A stretch of DNA of 64,000 bases from Glycomyces artemisiae (GCF_003002955.1 NZ_PVTJ01000009.1:179738-243737); one strand, 5' to 3'; counted from the first letter of the stretch, positions 1-8,013 are shown. Notes: generated from the letters alone by a model not told the origin. Made by a program: numbers and translations.

Positions 1-40
1 TCCGAAATTGTCGGAAGTATCGGGACTTGTCGGTCAATTG

Positions 41-46
41 TATGAT
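41..46 (+). promoter_or_regulatory. Probable -10 box of the carboxypeptidase gene
   Basis: TATGAT matches the sigma-A -10 consensus in five of six positions and lies about 65 nt before the carboxypeptidase start. I see no convincing -35 box. Two copies of TTGTCGG (8-14 and 27-33, 19 bp apart) lie just upstream and could be an activator or repressor site. Confidence 0.5.
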
Positions 47-112
47 TAGACTCCCTTTGGCCTCCCCTTCGGCGCGGCGTCACGATCGCCGCGCCGAGAA
101 AGGAACGGACAC

Positions 113-1447
113 ATGCACATGAAGCGAAGGCTCGCCGCGGCCGGCGCCGCCCTGGGGGTCGCCGCGGCGGCCACCGGCGCCGCCGCGTACACCGCGCAGG
201 CCGACCCCGCCGGTCCGTCCACCTCCACCGAACCCGTCACCTGGACCGTCGACGGCCTCACCGCCGACGACGTCGCCGAACTCGAAGCCCTCGGCTTCGA
301 CATCGCCGCCGAGCACGGCGGCGAGGCCCAGATCATCGGCGACGAGAGCGTCGCCGACGACCTCCGCGCCCTCGGCCACGACCCCGAGTTCTTCGACACC
401 GTCTACAAGGAGCTCGGCGCCACCGCCCAGCAGGAGGGCACCTACTACGGCGGCTACCGCACCGTCGACGCCATCGAGTCCCACCTCCAGGAGGTGGCCG
501 ACGCCAACCCGTCGCTCACCCGCCTGTACGACATCGGCGACTCCTGGCTCAAGACCCAGAACGACGGCGGCCACGACATCTACGCCATCTGCGTCACCGC
601 CGTCGCCGACGGCGACTGCGAGCAGAACCCCGACTCGGCGAAGCCCCGCTTCTCCCTGATCGCCCAGATCCACGCCCGCGAGATCGCCACCGGCGAGATC
701 GCCCTCCGCTGGATCGACGAGCTCGTCGCCGGCTACGGCACCGACACCGAGGTCACCGACCTCCTCGACACCACCGAAGTGTGGGTCGTGCCCGTCGTCA
801 ACCCCGACGGCGTCGACGTCGTCTCCTCCGGCGGCGACGACCCGGTCCTCCAGCGCAAGAACGTCAACGACTCCGCGGGCAGCTGCGGCTCCAGCGCGGG
901 CATCGACCTCAACCGCAACTCGTCCTTCGAGTGGGGCGCCGACTCGACCAACCCGTGCTCCGAGACCTACCAGGGCGCCTCCGGCGCCTCCGAGCCCGAG
1001 ACGCAGGCGATCGAGGACTGGCTCCGCGCCCTCCACCCCGACCAGCGCGGCGAGGACCAGAACGACCCGGCCCCCGACGACGCACGCGACGTCTTCCTCA
1101 CCCTCCACTCCTACGGCGAGTACATCATCGTCCCGTGGGGCTTCACCTCCGACGCCGCGCCGAACGACGCGGCCCTGCGCGCCCTCGGCGCGGACATGGC
1201 CGAGTCCAACGGCTACCTCGTCGGCACCAACGACGACACCGTCGGCTACAGCACCAGCGGCACCACCGACGACATGGCCTACGGCGAACTCGGCGTCGCC
1301 TCGTTCACCTTCGAGGTCGGCCCCGACTTCGGGAACTGCGGCGGGTTCTTCCCCGCGTTCTCGTGCGTCGAGGACACCCTCTGGCCCGCGAACGAGGGCG
1401 CCATCATGACCGCGGCCCAGGCCGCGGCCGCGCCGTACGCAGGCTGA
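113..1447 (+). CDS. Secreted zinc carboxypeptidase (peptidase family M14)
   Basis: The 444-residue protein begins with a basic, alanine-rich signal peptide (about residues 1-30, ending near the Ala-Tyr-Thr-Ala-Gln-Ala stretch), so it should act outside the cell, removing C-terminal residues from peptides. The M14 zinc site is visible: His187 and Glu190 in IHARE, and His332 in LTLHSYGEY. DLNRN supplies the substrate-binding arginine, and Glu401 in FTFEVG is the expected general base. About 80 residues between signal and catalytic domain may be a propeptide or N-terminal subdomain. Start chosen at ATG 113 because a GAAAGGA ribosome site lies just upstream; ATG 119 is an alternative. A strong hairpin follows the stop. 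Family assignment is firm; peptide specificity cannot be read from sequence. Confidence 0.93.
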   Translation: MHMKRRLAAAGAALGVAAAATGAAAYTAQADPAGPSTSTEPVTWTVDGLTADDVAELEALGFDIAAEHGGEAQIIGDESVADDLRALGHDPEFFDTVYKELGATAQQEGTYYGGYRTVDAIESHLQEVADANPSLTRLYDIGDSWLKTQNDGGHDIYAICVTAVADGDCEQNPDSAKPRFSLIAQIHAREIATGEIALRWIDELVAGYGTDTEVTDLLDTTEVWVVPVVNPDGVDVVSSGGDDPVLQRKNVNDSAGSCGSSAGIDLNRNSSFEWGADSTNPCSETYQGASGASEPETQAIEDWLRALHPDQRGEDQNDPAPDDARDVFLTLHSYGEYIIVPWGFTSDAAPNDAALRALGADMAESNGYLVGTNDDTVGYSTSGTTDDMAYGELGVASFTFEVGPDFGNCGGFFPAFSCVEDTLWPANEGAIMTAAQAAAAPYAG

Positions 1448-1451
1448 CCAC

Positions 1452-1483
1452 GCGTCCCGGCGGGCTCCGGCCCGCCGGGACGC
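1452..1483 (+). terminator. Rho-independent-type hairpin after the carboxypeptidase
   Basis: A 13-bp perfect GC stem (1452-1464 with 1471-1483) around a 6-nt loop begins a few bases after the stop codon. No strong T-run follows, as is usual in high-GC actinomycetes. Confidence 0.7.
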
Positions 1484-1563
1484 CCCGATTTCCCCGAACC
1501 GCCGCCGCGCCCCGCCGACCCGCCCATACTGACCGGACACCGGCACGAGGCGAGGAGCGGGCG

Positions 1564-1797
1564 ATGGCCGACGCAGGCGACGGCAAGAGCGGCAGGGGAC
1601 TGCGCCGCCTCATCACGGCGGTCGTCATCATCGCGCTGGCCGTCTGGTTCATCCTCGCCAACACCGAGACCGTCGGCGTCAAGCTGTGGGTCGTCCGCGT
1701 CGAGACGCCCATGTGGATCATGTTCGCGATCATCTTCATCGCAGGCTGGGCCGTCGGCGCCCTCCTCCGCCGCCGCTCCGCGAAGAAGAGCGCCTAG
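1564..1797 (+). CDS. Small LapA/DUF1049-like membrane protein
   Basis: A 77-residue protein with a short basic N-terminus and two hydrophobic segments (about residues 18-36 and 45-65), the first followed by the ANTETV motif typical of LapA-domain (DUF1049) proteins, and a basic RRRSAKKS tail expected in the cytoplasm. In enterobacteria LapA works with LapB in controlling LPS synthesis; in Gram-positives the role is unknown. Start at ATG 1564 follows GAGGCGAGGAGCG, a good ribosome site. Its stop codon overlaps the last codon of the convergent kinase gene by 4 bp. Confidence 0.72.
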   Translation: MADAGDGKSGRGLRRLITAVVIIALAVWFILANTETVGVKLWVVRVETPMWIMFAIIFIAGWAVGALLRRRSAKKSA

Positions 1798-2336
1798 CCG
1801 ATCGCCGCCAGCAGCCGCCGGTACGTCGCCTCGACGTCGCCCGGCACGCTCTCCACCCCGATCGCCTGCGGCCGTTCGCGAACGAGCGCCTCCATGCGTT
1901 CGTGGTACTCCCGCAGCCGCGCTTCGCCGCCGTCCAGGATCTCCCGCGCCTCGACATGCACCGGGTCCACCGCCGCTTGAGCCCGCTCGGCGAACCGGCG
2001 CACGAGCCGGTCGGCGTCGTCGCGGAGGTACACCTCGTCGAACCCCGCGCCCGACTCCGCGGCCGCGGCCGCGAGCCGCTCGATGAACTCCACCCGACCC
2101 ACCAGCTGCGGCACTACCACGTCGTACCCGGCCGCGAGGTGCTCACGCACCATCGCGACCGCGATCGACCGGGCCCGCAGCCCGGCCCCGCCCGGATCGT
2201 CCCGCCAGCGCCCCAGCGTGCGGCGCAACTGGTCCAGGTCGAGCACGAGCGCCAGCGGACGGTCCGCGGCGTACCGCCGCGCGAGCGTCGACTTCCCGAC
2301 CGCCGGAGCGCCGTTGAGCAGGATGAGGCGAGGCAT
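1794..2336 (-). CDS. P-loop NTPase/kinase (AAA, small-molecule kinase-like)
   Basis: A 180-residue single-domain P-loop protein. The Walker A loop GAPAVGKST lies at residues 9-17 and is followed by the basic ARRY helix and a LDLDQLRR segment placed like the Walker B and lid elements of small kinases of the zeta-toxin/chloramphenicol phosphotransferase/gluconokinase group. Substrate is not readable from the sequence. It is a single-gene unit, divergent from the NAD(P)-binding gene downstream at 2478 and convergent with the LapA-like gene. Many genomes carry such orphan ATPases of unknown role, so a general call is safest. Confidence 0.75.
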   Translation of the reverse strand: MPRLILLNGAPAVGKSTLARRYAADRPLALVLDLDQLRRTLGRWRDDPGGAGLRARSIAVAMVREHLAAGYDVVVPQLVGRVEFIERLAAAAAESGAGFDEVYLRDDADRLVRRFAERAQAAVDPVHVEAREILDGGEARLREYHERMEALVRERPQAIGVESVPGDVEATYRRLLAAIG

Positions 2337-2477
2337 GCGGCGACTCTAACGGCCGCGGCGGTGGATGGGCCGCAACCATGCAGTGCCCCTTGGCGAGCGG
2401 CGCCGGCGAGGGGTGCGGGTGCGGTCCCGCGGGCGCAACTGCTGCGGGGCGCCTCGGGGCGGGTTAGGGTGGGCCGT

Positions 2478-3152
2478 ATGCATGTCGTCATCGCCGGAGG
2501 GCACGGACAGATCGCGCTGCTCCTGACCGAGATCCTGGCCGCAGAAGGACATTCCGTCACCGGGCTGATCCGCAAGCCGGAGCAGGCCGAGGACATCGCC
2601 GCGATCGGCGGGCGCCCGATCGTCCTCGACCTCGAACAGGCCGACGCCGAGCACCTCGCGGGGCTCCTCGCCTCCGAGACCGAAGGGGCCGTCGACGCGG
2701 TCGTGTTCGCCGCGGGCGCCGGGCCCGGGAGCGGGGCCGCGCGCAAGGAGACCGTCGACCGGGCCGCCTCGGTGCTCCTCGCCGACGCCGCGGTCGCGGC
2801 GGGCGTGCGCCGCTTCCTCCAGATCTCCAGCATGGGCGCGGGGAAGGACCCCGACCCGTCGCGCGACGAGGTCTGGACCGCCTACATCGAGGCGAAGACC
2901 GCCGCCGAGGAGGACCTCAAATCGAGGGACCTCGACTGGGTCATCGTGCGGCCCGGCGCGCTCACCAACGACCCGCCCGCGGGCAGGGTCCTGCTCGCCG
3001 ACCCGCCCGCGGGACGCGGCGAGGTGACGCGCGCGGACGTCGCCGCGGTGCTCGCCGAGATCCTCAAGACCCCGTCGGTGACGCGGCGCGTGCTCGAACT
3101 GCGCGGCGGCGACGACGCCGTGCCGGACGCCGTGTCCGCCTTCGCGTCCTGA
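2478..3152 (+). CDS. NAD(P)-binding Rossmann protein (atypical SDR, NmrA/SDR5 type)
   Basis: The 224-residue protein starts with a dinucleotide-binding fold (VVIAGGHGQIA, residues 3-13), and continues with the pattern of atypical short-chain dehydrogenases: DAVVFAAGAGPGSG, RRFLQISSMGAG and the VIVRPGALTNDPP loop. It resembles the NAD(P)H-binding YwnB/YtfQ-type proteins that reduce small carbonyls or sense redox state. The usual catalytic Tyr-x-x-x-Lys is seen as YIEAKTAAE. ATG 2478 follows a TAGGGT box by exactly 7 nt, suggesting a leaderless transcript; no ribosome site is visible. Substrate unknown. Confidence 0.82.
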   Translation: MHVVIAGGHGQIALLLTEILAAEGHSVTGLIRKPEQAEDIAAIGGRPIVLDLEQADAEHLAGLLASETEGAVDAVVFAAGAGPGSGAARKETVDRAASVLLADAAVAAGVRRFLQISSMGAGKDPDPSRDEVWTAYIEAKTAAEEDLKSRDLDWVIVRPGALTNDPPAGRVLLADPPAGRGEVTRADVAAVLAEILKTPSVTRRVLELRGGDDAVPDAVSAFAS

Positions 3153-3234
3153 CACCGTCCGCAGTGGTCTGATTCCCGCCTGCAAACGCATATGCGGATT
3201 GCGTCGGCGAATCCGAGTGCTCGATACTGTACCG

Positions 3235-4161
3235 ATGCGATTTGGTGTGGTTCCTTCCTCTGTCCGCCGCGACGTCCTCAACTGGCACGGCGAGTCGGGC
3301 CGCGCGTGGCTCGACGACCTCCCCAGGACGGTCTGGAGCCTCAAGCGCACATGGTCCCTCCGCATGGACGGGCCGCCCTACGACGGCGGGTCGCACTCGT
3401 ACGTGGTCCCGGTGCGCCGCGAGGACGACTCCCCGGCCGTCCTCAAAGTGATCTACCTCGACGACGAGAACCGGGGCGAACCGACTGCGCTGCACCGATA
3501 CCAGGGGGACGGCGCCGTCGAGCTGTACGACTACGACCCCGCGACCGGCGCGATGCTCATGGAGAAGGCCGTCCCCGGCAACCGGCTCAAGTCCACCCGC
3601 TTCTTCGGCCACAAGACGCCGGCGGCCGCCTGGCGCCGCATCGGGATCGCCACCGGCCTGTACCGGCGCCTCTGGCGCCCTTACGAACCCGCGGCGGGCT
3701 TCCCGGACCTGCCCGCCGCCACCGAGATGCTGGACGCCTGGCGCGCGGAGTACCGCGATCCCGACGCGGACGTGCGCCGCCGCCTCGGCGACGACCGGCT
3801 TCGCGAGGCGCTGGCCCGCTGCGACGACCTCGCGGACGCGCCCGAGACCGGCATCGCCAACCGCGACACCCACTTGACGAACATCGTGTCGGCCGAACGG
3901 GAGCCGTGGCTCGTCATCGACCCGAAGCCCTACCTCGCCGAGCGCGCCTTCGACGGCGGGTACTTCCTGTTCACGCAGGAGCTGTACGGCCCGCACAGCG
4001 GCCGCGACCTGCTCCGCGCGGTCGCCGACGGCCTCGGCGCCGACGCCGAGCGCGTCAAGGCCTGGGCGCTGCTGCGCTTCGCCGCCCACCTCGCCCACGA
4101 CGCCGACGAGCGCGAGCTCGACGAAGTGTCGAAGGCGATGCGGGAGCTGGAGGACGCCTGA
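3235..4161 (+). CDS. APH(6)/hydroxyurea-type antibiotic phosphotransferase family protein
   Basis: The 308-residue protein resembles the aminoglycoside/hydroxyurea phosphotransferases (streptomycin 6-kinase group), which inactivate drugs by ATP-dependent phosphorylation in the cytoplasm. Visible kinase elements are AVLKVIYLDDE (ATP-lysine strand), a MLMEKAVPGNRL hinge and the late IDPKPYLAERAFD motif characteristic of this family in place of the usual metal-binding DFG. The catalytic loop reads NRDTHLTN: the aspartate and final asparagine are kept but the first histidine and the glycine of the usual HGDLHPGN are replaced. GATACT lies 6 nt before ATG 3235, indicating leaderless translation. 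A 9-bp hairpin follows the stop. Actual drug resistance is unproven; it could be a housekeeping kinase. Confidence 0.72.
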   Translation: MRFGVVPSSVRRDVLNWHGESGRAWLDDLPRTVWSLKRTWSLRMDGPPYDGGSHSYVVPVRREDDSPAVLKVIYLDDENRGEPTALHRYQGDGAVELYDYDPATGAMLMEKAVPGNRLKSTRFFGHKTPAAAWRRIGIATGLYRRLWRPYEPAAGFPDLPAATEMLDAWRAEYRDPDADVRRRLGDDRLREALARCDDLADAPETGIANRDTHLTNIVSAEREPWLVIDPKPYLAERAFDGGYFLFTQELYGPHSGRDLLRAVADGLGADAERVKAWALLRFAAHLAHDADERELDEVSKAMRELEDA

Positions 4162-4182
4162 CCGGGGCCGCCGGGCCCCGGT
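4161..4182 (+). terminator. Hairpin after the APH(6)-like gene
   Basis: A 9-bp perfect GC stem (4161-4169 with 4174-4182) with a 4-nt loop overlaps the last base of the stop codon. Confidence 0.6.
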
Positions 4183-4297
4183 GCGGCGGCGCGCCCTCGG
4201 AATAGAGCGCTTTCCGGCCCGATCGGGTGAAAAAGATCCGCGTCGGATTCCCGACTCCGCGGCGAGTCGCCAACGGGTCGGAACGTCCCTTCAGGAT

Positions 4298-4546
4298 TCA
4301 GTCGCGGCCTGCGCGGCGGCTCGCCAGGAGCCCCCGCAGGCCGATCACGCCGATCGCGACGCCGAGCCCGAACGAGGTCACCGCGAGCGCGAGGTGCACC
4401 CAGAAATAGCCCGTCGGATCACCCGCGGCGTCGAACGCGAGGCCGCTGACGTCCTTGAACAGATTCTTTACGAAGGTCGACCATACGATCAGCGACCACA
4501 CGCCGAACGCGAGGAGGAACACGGAGACGCCGCGACTGAGCTTCAT
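4298..4546 (-). CDS. SCO4848-family small membrane protein
   Basis: The 82-residue protein has two hydrophobic helices (about residues 7-27 and 45-70) and the conserved opening MKLSRGVSVFLLAFGVWS and TFVKNLFKD seen in the SCO4848-type actinobacterial membrane proteins. Function is unknown. I place the start at ATG 4546 rather than at an upstream in-frame codon because family members begin MKLSR and because a GATACT box lies 6 nt before it, the leaderless arrangement seen repeatedly in this window. Confidence 0.78.
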   Translation of the reverse strand: MKLSRGVSVFLLAFGVWSLIVWSTFVKNLFKDVSGLAFDAAGDPTGYFWVHLALAVTSFGLGVAIGVIGLRGLLASRRAGRD

Positions 4547-4776
4547 CCGCCCAGTATCGGCGCCCCGCAAGGGCCCGGACATTCCGGGCGCGCCCCGCTG
4601 GTCGCCGGTCACGTCCCGGCCCGCCGCGGCCCGCTTCCGCCGACCGACCCGTCTGGTGCGCCTACTATCCTGGGCATTGGAGACCCGGTGTCACTCTGTG
4701 CGGCAGTTGCGTGCATACCGTGGTCTGCGATGATGGAGACCGGATTGTCATCAATGCATGGAATGGCGGGCCCGGA

Positions 4777-5079
4777 ATGAGCGGACCTGAGAACCCGATG
4801 CCCGACGGGTATCCCGACGCCGAGGCCCTGGGCTGGCTTCGCACCGCCGACATCGAATACCTCGGAGTCCACATCAGAATGACGATCAAGCCCAACGACC
4901 GCATCGTGGAGCTGTGGGAGCTCGACGGCGGCCGCCCGGCCCGCTGGCTCGGCAACGTCTTCCGCATCGACGCCGCCCTGCCCGGCCTCTACCTCAACCA
5001 CAAGTTCGAGGCCGTCCTCAAGAGCCGCACGCAGCGCGACGGGCTCGCCCACATCGCCGCCAAGTTCTGGAAGTCCTGA
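4777..5079 (+). CDS. Hypothetical protein, about 100 residues
   Basis: A small soluble protein I do not recognise. From ATG 4777 it has 100 residues and reads like a compact globular domain (GWLRTADIEYLGVHIRM, then a C-terminal FKAVL-like helix and FWKS end). The frame stays open upstream to GTG 4711, which would give 122 residues, and a TACTAT -10-like box lies near 4663, so the start is uncertain. It ends 10 bp before the TetR gene, so the two may be cotranscribed. Confidence 0.55.
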   Translation: MSGPENPMPDGYPDAEALGWLRTADIEYLGVHIRMTIKPNDRIVELWELDGGRPARWLGNVFRIDAALPGLYLNHKFEAVLKSRTQRDGLAHIAAKFWKS

Positions 5080-5089
5080 CCCCGCCGCC

Positions 5090-5905
5090 ATGGCCGTCGA
5101 ACCCGTGGCCGTCAAGCCTGCGACCGTCAGGCACCCGGCCGTCAAACCCATGGCCGCCAAGCAGGCCCGCGGGCGGGAGACCGTCGAGCGGCTCCTGTCC
5201 GCCGCCCTCGACCTCTACGAGCGCAACGGCCCCGAGGGCTACACGATGACCGGCGTCATCAACGCCAGCGGCGTCAGCGTCGGCAGCCTCTACCACCACT
5301 TCGGGTCCTTCAACGGGCTCACCGCCGCGCTCTACGCGCGCCTCAGCGGCGAACTCCTCGACCGGCTCGTCGCGGCCGTCGAACCGCGCCGCACCGCCCG
5401 CACCGGCGTCCAGGCCTGCGTCACCGCCTACCTCGACTGGTGCACCGAGCACCGCGCGAAAGCGCACTTCCTGCTCGGCATGCCCTACCAGGCGCACCTG
5501 GTCGGCCCCACCGAGGCGATGCTCGCCGAGACCGCGCCGCAGCTCGCGGCGATCCTCGCGTGGATCGCCCCGCACGTGGAGGCCGGGCGGATCGTCGACG
5601 TCCCCGACAGCCTCCTGGGCTGCCTTCTCATCGGACCGGTGACCGAGGCGGTGACGCGCTGGCTCGTGGGCATGCCCGGCGCCGACGACATCACTGAGGC
5701 CTTCGCGTACCTGCCCGACCGGATCTGGGCCTCCGTCAAGGGCCCCAACGGTTTACGAGATCAGCCGAGCCGCTCCAGCGCCTCCACGAGCGGCTTGAAG
5801 TCCGGGTCGGAGCGGGCCTCGTCGAGCGCCTCGCGCAGCGCCGCGTCGTGGGTCGGCGCCGCCTCGGCGAGGAGCGTGCGGCCCGCGGCGGTGACGTCGG
5901 TGTAG
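5090..5905 (+). CDS. TetR-family repressor with an unusual overlapping tail
   Basis: A 271-residue regulator. After about 22 disordered residues comes the TetR helix-turn-helix (about residues 25-75, including the SVGSLYHHFG recognition helix), then a ligand-binding helical domain to about residue 220. The last 48 residues are Ser/Ala/Arg-rich, do not look like TetR sequence and are encoded on the complement of the 3' end of the MarR gene (145-bp overlap). The family norm is about 190-220 residues, so the native stop was probably lost by mutation or the tail is tolerated. Start ATG 5090 is 10 bp after the preceding gene. Its regulated gene is not obvious; the small gene just upstream is one candidate. 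Confidence 0.8.
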   Translation: MAVEPVAVKPATVRHPAVKPMAAKQARGRETVERLLSAALDLYERNGPEGYTMTGVINASGVSVGSLYHHFGSFNGLTAALYARLSGELLDRLVAAVEPRRTARTGVQACVTAYLDWCTEHRAKAHFLLGMPYQAHLVGPTEAMLAETAPQLAAILAWIAPHVEAGRIVDVPDSLLGCLLIGPVTEAVTRWLVGMPGADDITEAFAYLPDRIWASVKGPNGLRDQPSRSSASTSGLKSGSERASSSASRSAASWVGAASARSVRPAAVTSV

Positions 5906-6210
5906 ATCCCGCGCCGGTCGTCCTTGCAGATCGTGCGGGCGAGGAGCCCGCGGTCCTCCATGCGGGTCACCAGGCGCGTGGTCGCGCTCTGGCTCAGCAC
6001 GATCGCGTCGGCGACCTGCCGCATCTGGAGATGCCGGCCCTCGCTCTGGCGGTCGAGGACGGTGAGCAGCGACAGCTCGCGCACGCTCAGCCCGTGCTCG
6101 GCTTCGAGCCGCCGCCCGATGCGGTCGGCGATGCGCTCGTGCAGGACCGACAGCGCGCACCAGTGCTGCGCCAGCGCGGTCGTGGTCTCCGGGGCCGCGG
6201 TCACGGTCAT
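5761..6210 (-). CDS. MarR-family transcriptional regulator
   Basis: The 149-residue protein shows the MarR winged helix: LSVRELSLLTVLDRQ, MRQVADAIVLSQSATTRLV (recognition helix) and the wing RTICKDDRRGIYTDVTAAG, flanked by N- and C-terminal dimerisation helices. It is transcribed away from a three-gene redox cassette starting at 6382, and dyads containing TTGCA/TGCAA half-sites lie in the 171-bp divergent spacer, so it most likely represses that cassette and itself. Its 3' end lies under the tail of the convergent TetR gene. Confidence 0.9.
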   Translation of the reverse strand: MTVTAAPETTTALAQHWCALSVLHERIADRIGRRLEAEHGLSVRELSLLTVLDRQSEGRHLQMRQVADAIVLSQSATTRLVTRMEDRGLLARTICKDDRRGIYTDVTAAGRTLLAEAAPTHDAALREALDEARSDPDFKPLVEALERLG

Positions 6211-6263
6211 CCTCCCTCGGGGCCGGAACGGTACCCCATCCTAGCGCACGACGGTATAAGCCA

Positions 6264-6305
6264 TGCAACAAATACCACCGCTTGCAATTAGCCCGCGTCT
6301 GCAAG
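6264..6305. promoter_or_regulatory. Candidate MarR operator (TTGCA/TGCAA half-sites)
   Basis: Three half-sites alternate in orientation: TGCAA at 6264-6268, TTGCA at 6282-6286 and TGCAA at 6300-6304. The last two extend to a perfect CTTGCA/TGCAAG pair (6281-6286 with 6300-6305). They lie in the divergent spacer between the MarR gene and the dehydrogenase gene and overlap its predicted promoter. Confidence 0.6.
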
Positions 6306-6311
6306 TATTGT
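6282..6311 (+). promoter_or_regulatory. Predicted promoter of the redox cassette
   Basis: TTGCAA (6282-6287) and TATTGT (6306-6311) are separated by 18 bp, a reasonable -35/-10 pair. The candidate operator arms overlap both elements. Confidence 0.5.
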
Positions 6312-6381
6312 TGGCGGCGGAACGGGGCACCCGCGGCCCCGGAGTTCGGCAGACTCGACGCCGCGAACCGAAGGAGAACCG

Positions 6382-7257
6382 ATGAGCGAACAGCTGCACG
6401 TCACCGTGCTCGGCACCGGCATCATGGGGGCCGCCATGGCCCGCAACCTCGCCCGCGCCGGACACGCCGTCACCGCCTGGAACCGCAGCCGCGACAAGGC
6501 CGCGCCCCTGGCCGCCGACGGGATCATTGTCGCCGACACCCCGGCCGAGGCCGTCGCGGGCGCCGACGCGGTCCTCACCATCCTCTACGACGGCCCCGCC
6601 GTCCAGGAGGTCATGGCCCAGGCCGCGCCCGCCCTCAAGCCCGGCGTCCGCTGGATCCAGTCCACCACCGCGGGCCTCGACGGCACGAGCGCGCTCGCCG
6701 CCGTCGCCGCCGAGCACGGCCTCGTGTTCTTCGACGCCCCCGTCCTCGGCACCAGGGCCCCCGCCGAAGCCGGGCAGCTCACCGTCCTCGCCTCCGGGCC
6801 CGCCGACGACCCGGTCGCGAACGCCGTCTTCGACGCGATCGGCGCCAAGACCGTGTGGACCGGCGCCGACGGGGCGGACGGCAGCGCCTCCCGCCTCAAG
6901 CTCGTCGCCAACAGCTGGGTCCTCGTCCTCACCCACGGCATCGGCGAGGTCCTCGCCCTCGCCAAGGGCCTCGGCGTCGACCCGCAGGGCTTCTACGACC
7001 TCATCCAGGGCGGCCCGCTCGACGCCGGGTACGCCCACGCCAAGGGCGCGCTCATCCTCGACGGCGCCACCGACCAGGCCAGCTTCGGCCTCGACACCGC
7101 GCTCAAGGACACCAGGCTCATCGTCGAGGCCGCCGCCGCGAACGGCGTCCGCCTCGACCTCGCCGAGGCCGGCGCCGAGCGCTTCCGCCGCGCCTCCGCG
7201 CAGGGCCACGGCGACGAGGACATGGCCGCGACCTACTTCGCGAGCTTCGACGAGTAG
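6382..7257 (+). CDS. NAD(P)-dependent beta-hydroxyacid dehydrogenase family oxidoreductase
   Basis: The 291-residue protein has the two-domain plan of 3-hydroxyisobutyrate/6-phosphogluconate dehydrogenases. An N-terminal Rossmann domain opens with LGTGIMGAAMARNLARAGH (residues 7-25) and a WNRS cofactor loop; a C-terminal all-helical domain carries the conserved LKLVANSWV helix whose lysine is the catalytic residue in this superfamily. The AVFDAIGAKTVWTG segment joins the two. It is the first gene of a cassette facing the MarR regulator. A strong AAGGAG ribosome site precedes ATG 6382. Relatives reduce succinic semialdehyde, glyoxylate or bulky imines, so substrate is open. Confidence 0.88.
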   Translation: MSEQLHVTVLGTGIMGAAMARNLARAGHAVTAWNRSRDKAAPLAADGIIVADTPAEAVAGADAVLTILYDGPAVQEVMAQAAPALKPGVRWIQSTTAGLDGTSALAAVAAEHGLVFFDAPVLGTRAPAEAGQLTVLASGPADDPVANAVFDAIGAKTVWTGADGADGSASRLKLVANSWVLVLTHGIGEVLALAKGLGVDPQGFYDLIQGGPLDAGYAHAKGALILDGATDQASFGLDTALKDTRLIVEAAAANGVRLDLAEAGAERFRRASAQGHGDEDMAATYFASFDE

Positions 7258-7284
7258 CCAGACCGAACCACAGGGGGAGTAACC

Positions 7285-7980
7285 ATGGCGAAGATCCTGT
7301 TCATCATGACCGGTTCCGACGAGTGGACGCTGAACGACGGCACCAGGCACACCACCGGCTTCTGGGCCGAAGAGGCCGTCGTCCCGCTCCAGGCGTTCAA
7401 GGACGCCGGGCACGCCGTCACCGTCGCCACGCCCGGCGGCGTCGTGCCGCCCGCCGACCCGGTCAGCCTCGACCCGGGCCTCGCCGGGGGCGACGAGGCC
7501 GCCGCCCGCTTCCGCGACGCCGTCGCCACCGCGCCCGAGTTCGGCGCGCCCGTCGACCTCGCCGCGGTCGATCTCGCCGGCTTCGACGCCGTCTACGTCC
7601 CCGGCGGCCACGGCCCCATGGAGGACCTCTCCGGCGACCCGCACGCCGGGGCGCTCCTGGCCGACGCGCTCGCCTCCGGCAAGCCCGTGGGCCTCGTCTG
7701 TCACGGCCTCGCCGCGCTCCTGCCCGCCACGGAACCGGACGGCGTCAACCCGTTCGCCGCCTACCGCATCACCGGGTTCACCGACCGCGAAGAGCACCTC
7801 GGCGCGTTCGGCGACAAGGCCCCGTGGCTGCTCCAGACCCGCCTCGAACAGGCCGGGATCAACTTCCAGGCCGGGGAGCCGTTCGCCTCCCACGTCGAGG
7901 TCGACCGGAACGTCGTCACCGGCCAGAACCCGCAGTCCTCGCAGGCCGCGGCCGACGAGCTGCTGAAACTCATCGGATAG
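7285..7980 (+). CDS. DJ-1/PfpI-type class I glutamine amidotransferase-like protein
   Basis: The 231-residue protein belongs to the Hsp31/YajL/DJ-1 superfamily. The nucleophile elbow VCHG carries Cys139; GFWAEE near residue 31 supplies the acid that polarises it, and YVPGGHGPMEDL precedes the elbow as in Hsp31-like glyoxalase III enzymes and chaperones. Relatives detoxify methylglyoxal or repair glycated proteins. It follows the dehydrogenase by 27 bp with a good GGGGGAG ribosome site and is probably cotranscribed, pointing to carbonyl or electrophile stress. A strong hairpin follows. Confidence 0.88.
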   Translation: MAKILFIMTGSDEWTLNDGTRHTTGFWAEEAVVPLQAFKDAGHAVTVATPGGVVPPADPVSLDPGLAGGDEAAARFRDAVATAPEFGAPVDLAAVDLAGFDAVYVPGGHGPMEDLSGDPHAGALLADALASGKPVGLVCHGLAALLPATEPDGVNPFAAYRITGFTDREEHLGAFGDKAPWLLQTRLEQAGINFQAGEPFASHVEVDRNVVTGQNPQSSQAAADELLKLIG

Positions 7981-7990
7981 ACGTACCCTT

Positions 7991-8013
7991 GGGGCCGCCG
8001 GACCGGCGGCCCC
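7991..8013 (+). terminator. GC hairpin between DJ-1-like and OYE genes
   Basis: Arms 7991-8001 and 8003-8013 are perfectly complementary (11 bp, effectively a 9-bp stem with a 5-nt loop). It could terminate or attenuate transcription before the flavin oxidoreductase gene. Confidence 0.6.

Noticed and set aside
4205..4214. GAGCGCTTTC, also found at 35930-35939, as a shared LacI or catabolite operator.
   Set aside because: A 10-bp match found twice in 64 kb, once in an apparently inert spacer, is too weak to claim; the box at 35980-35996 explains control of that operon better.
6241..6310. A riboswitch in the spacer between MarR and dehydrogenase genes.
   Set aside because: The inverted repeats fit DNA half-sites at a promoter; no conserved riboswitch elements are visible.
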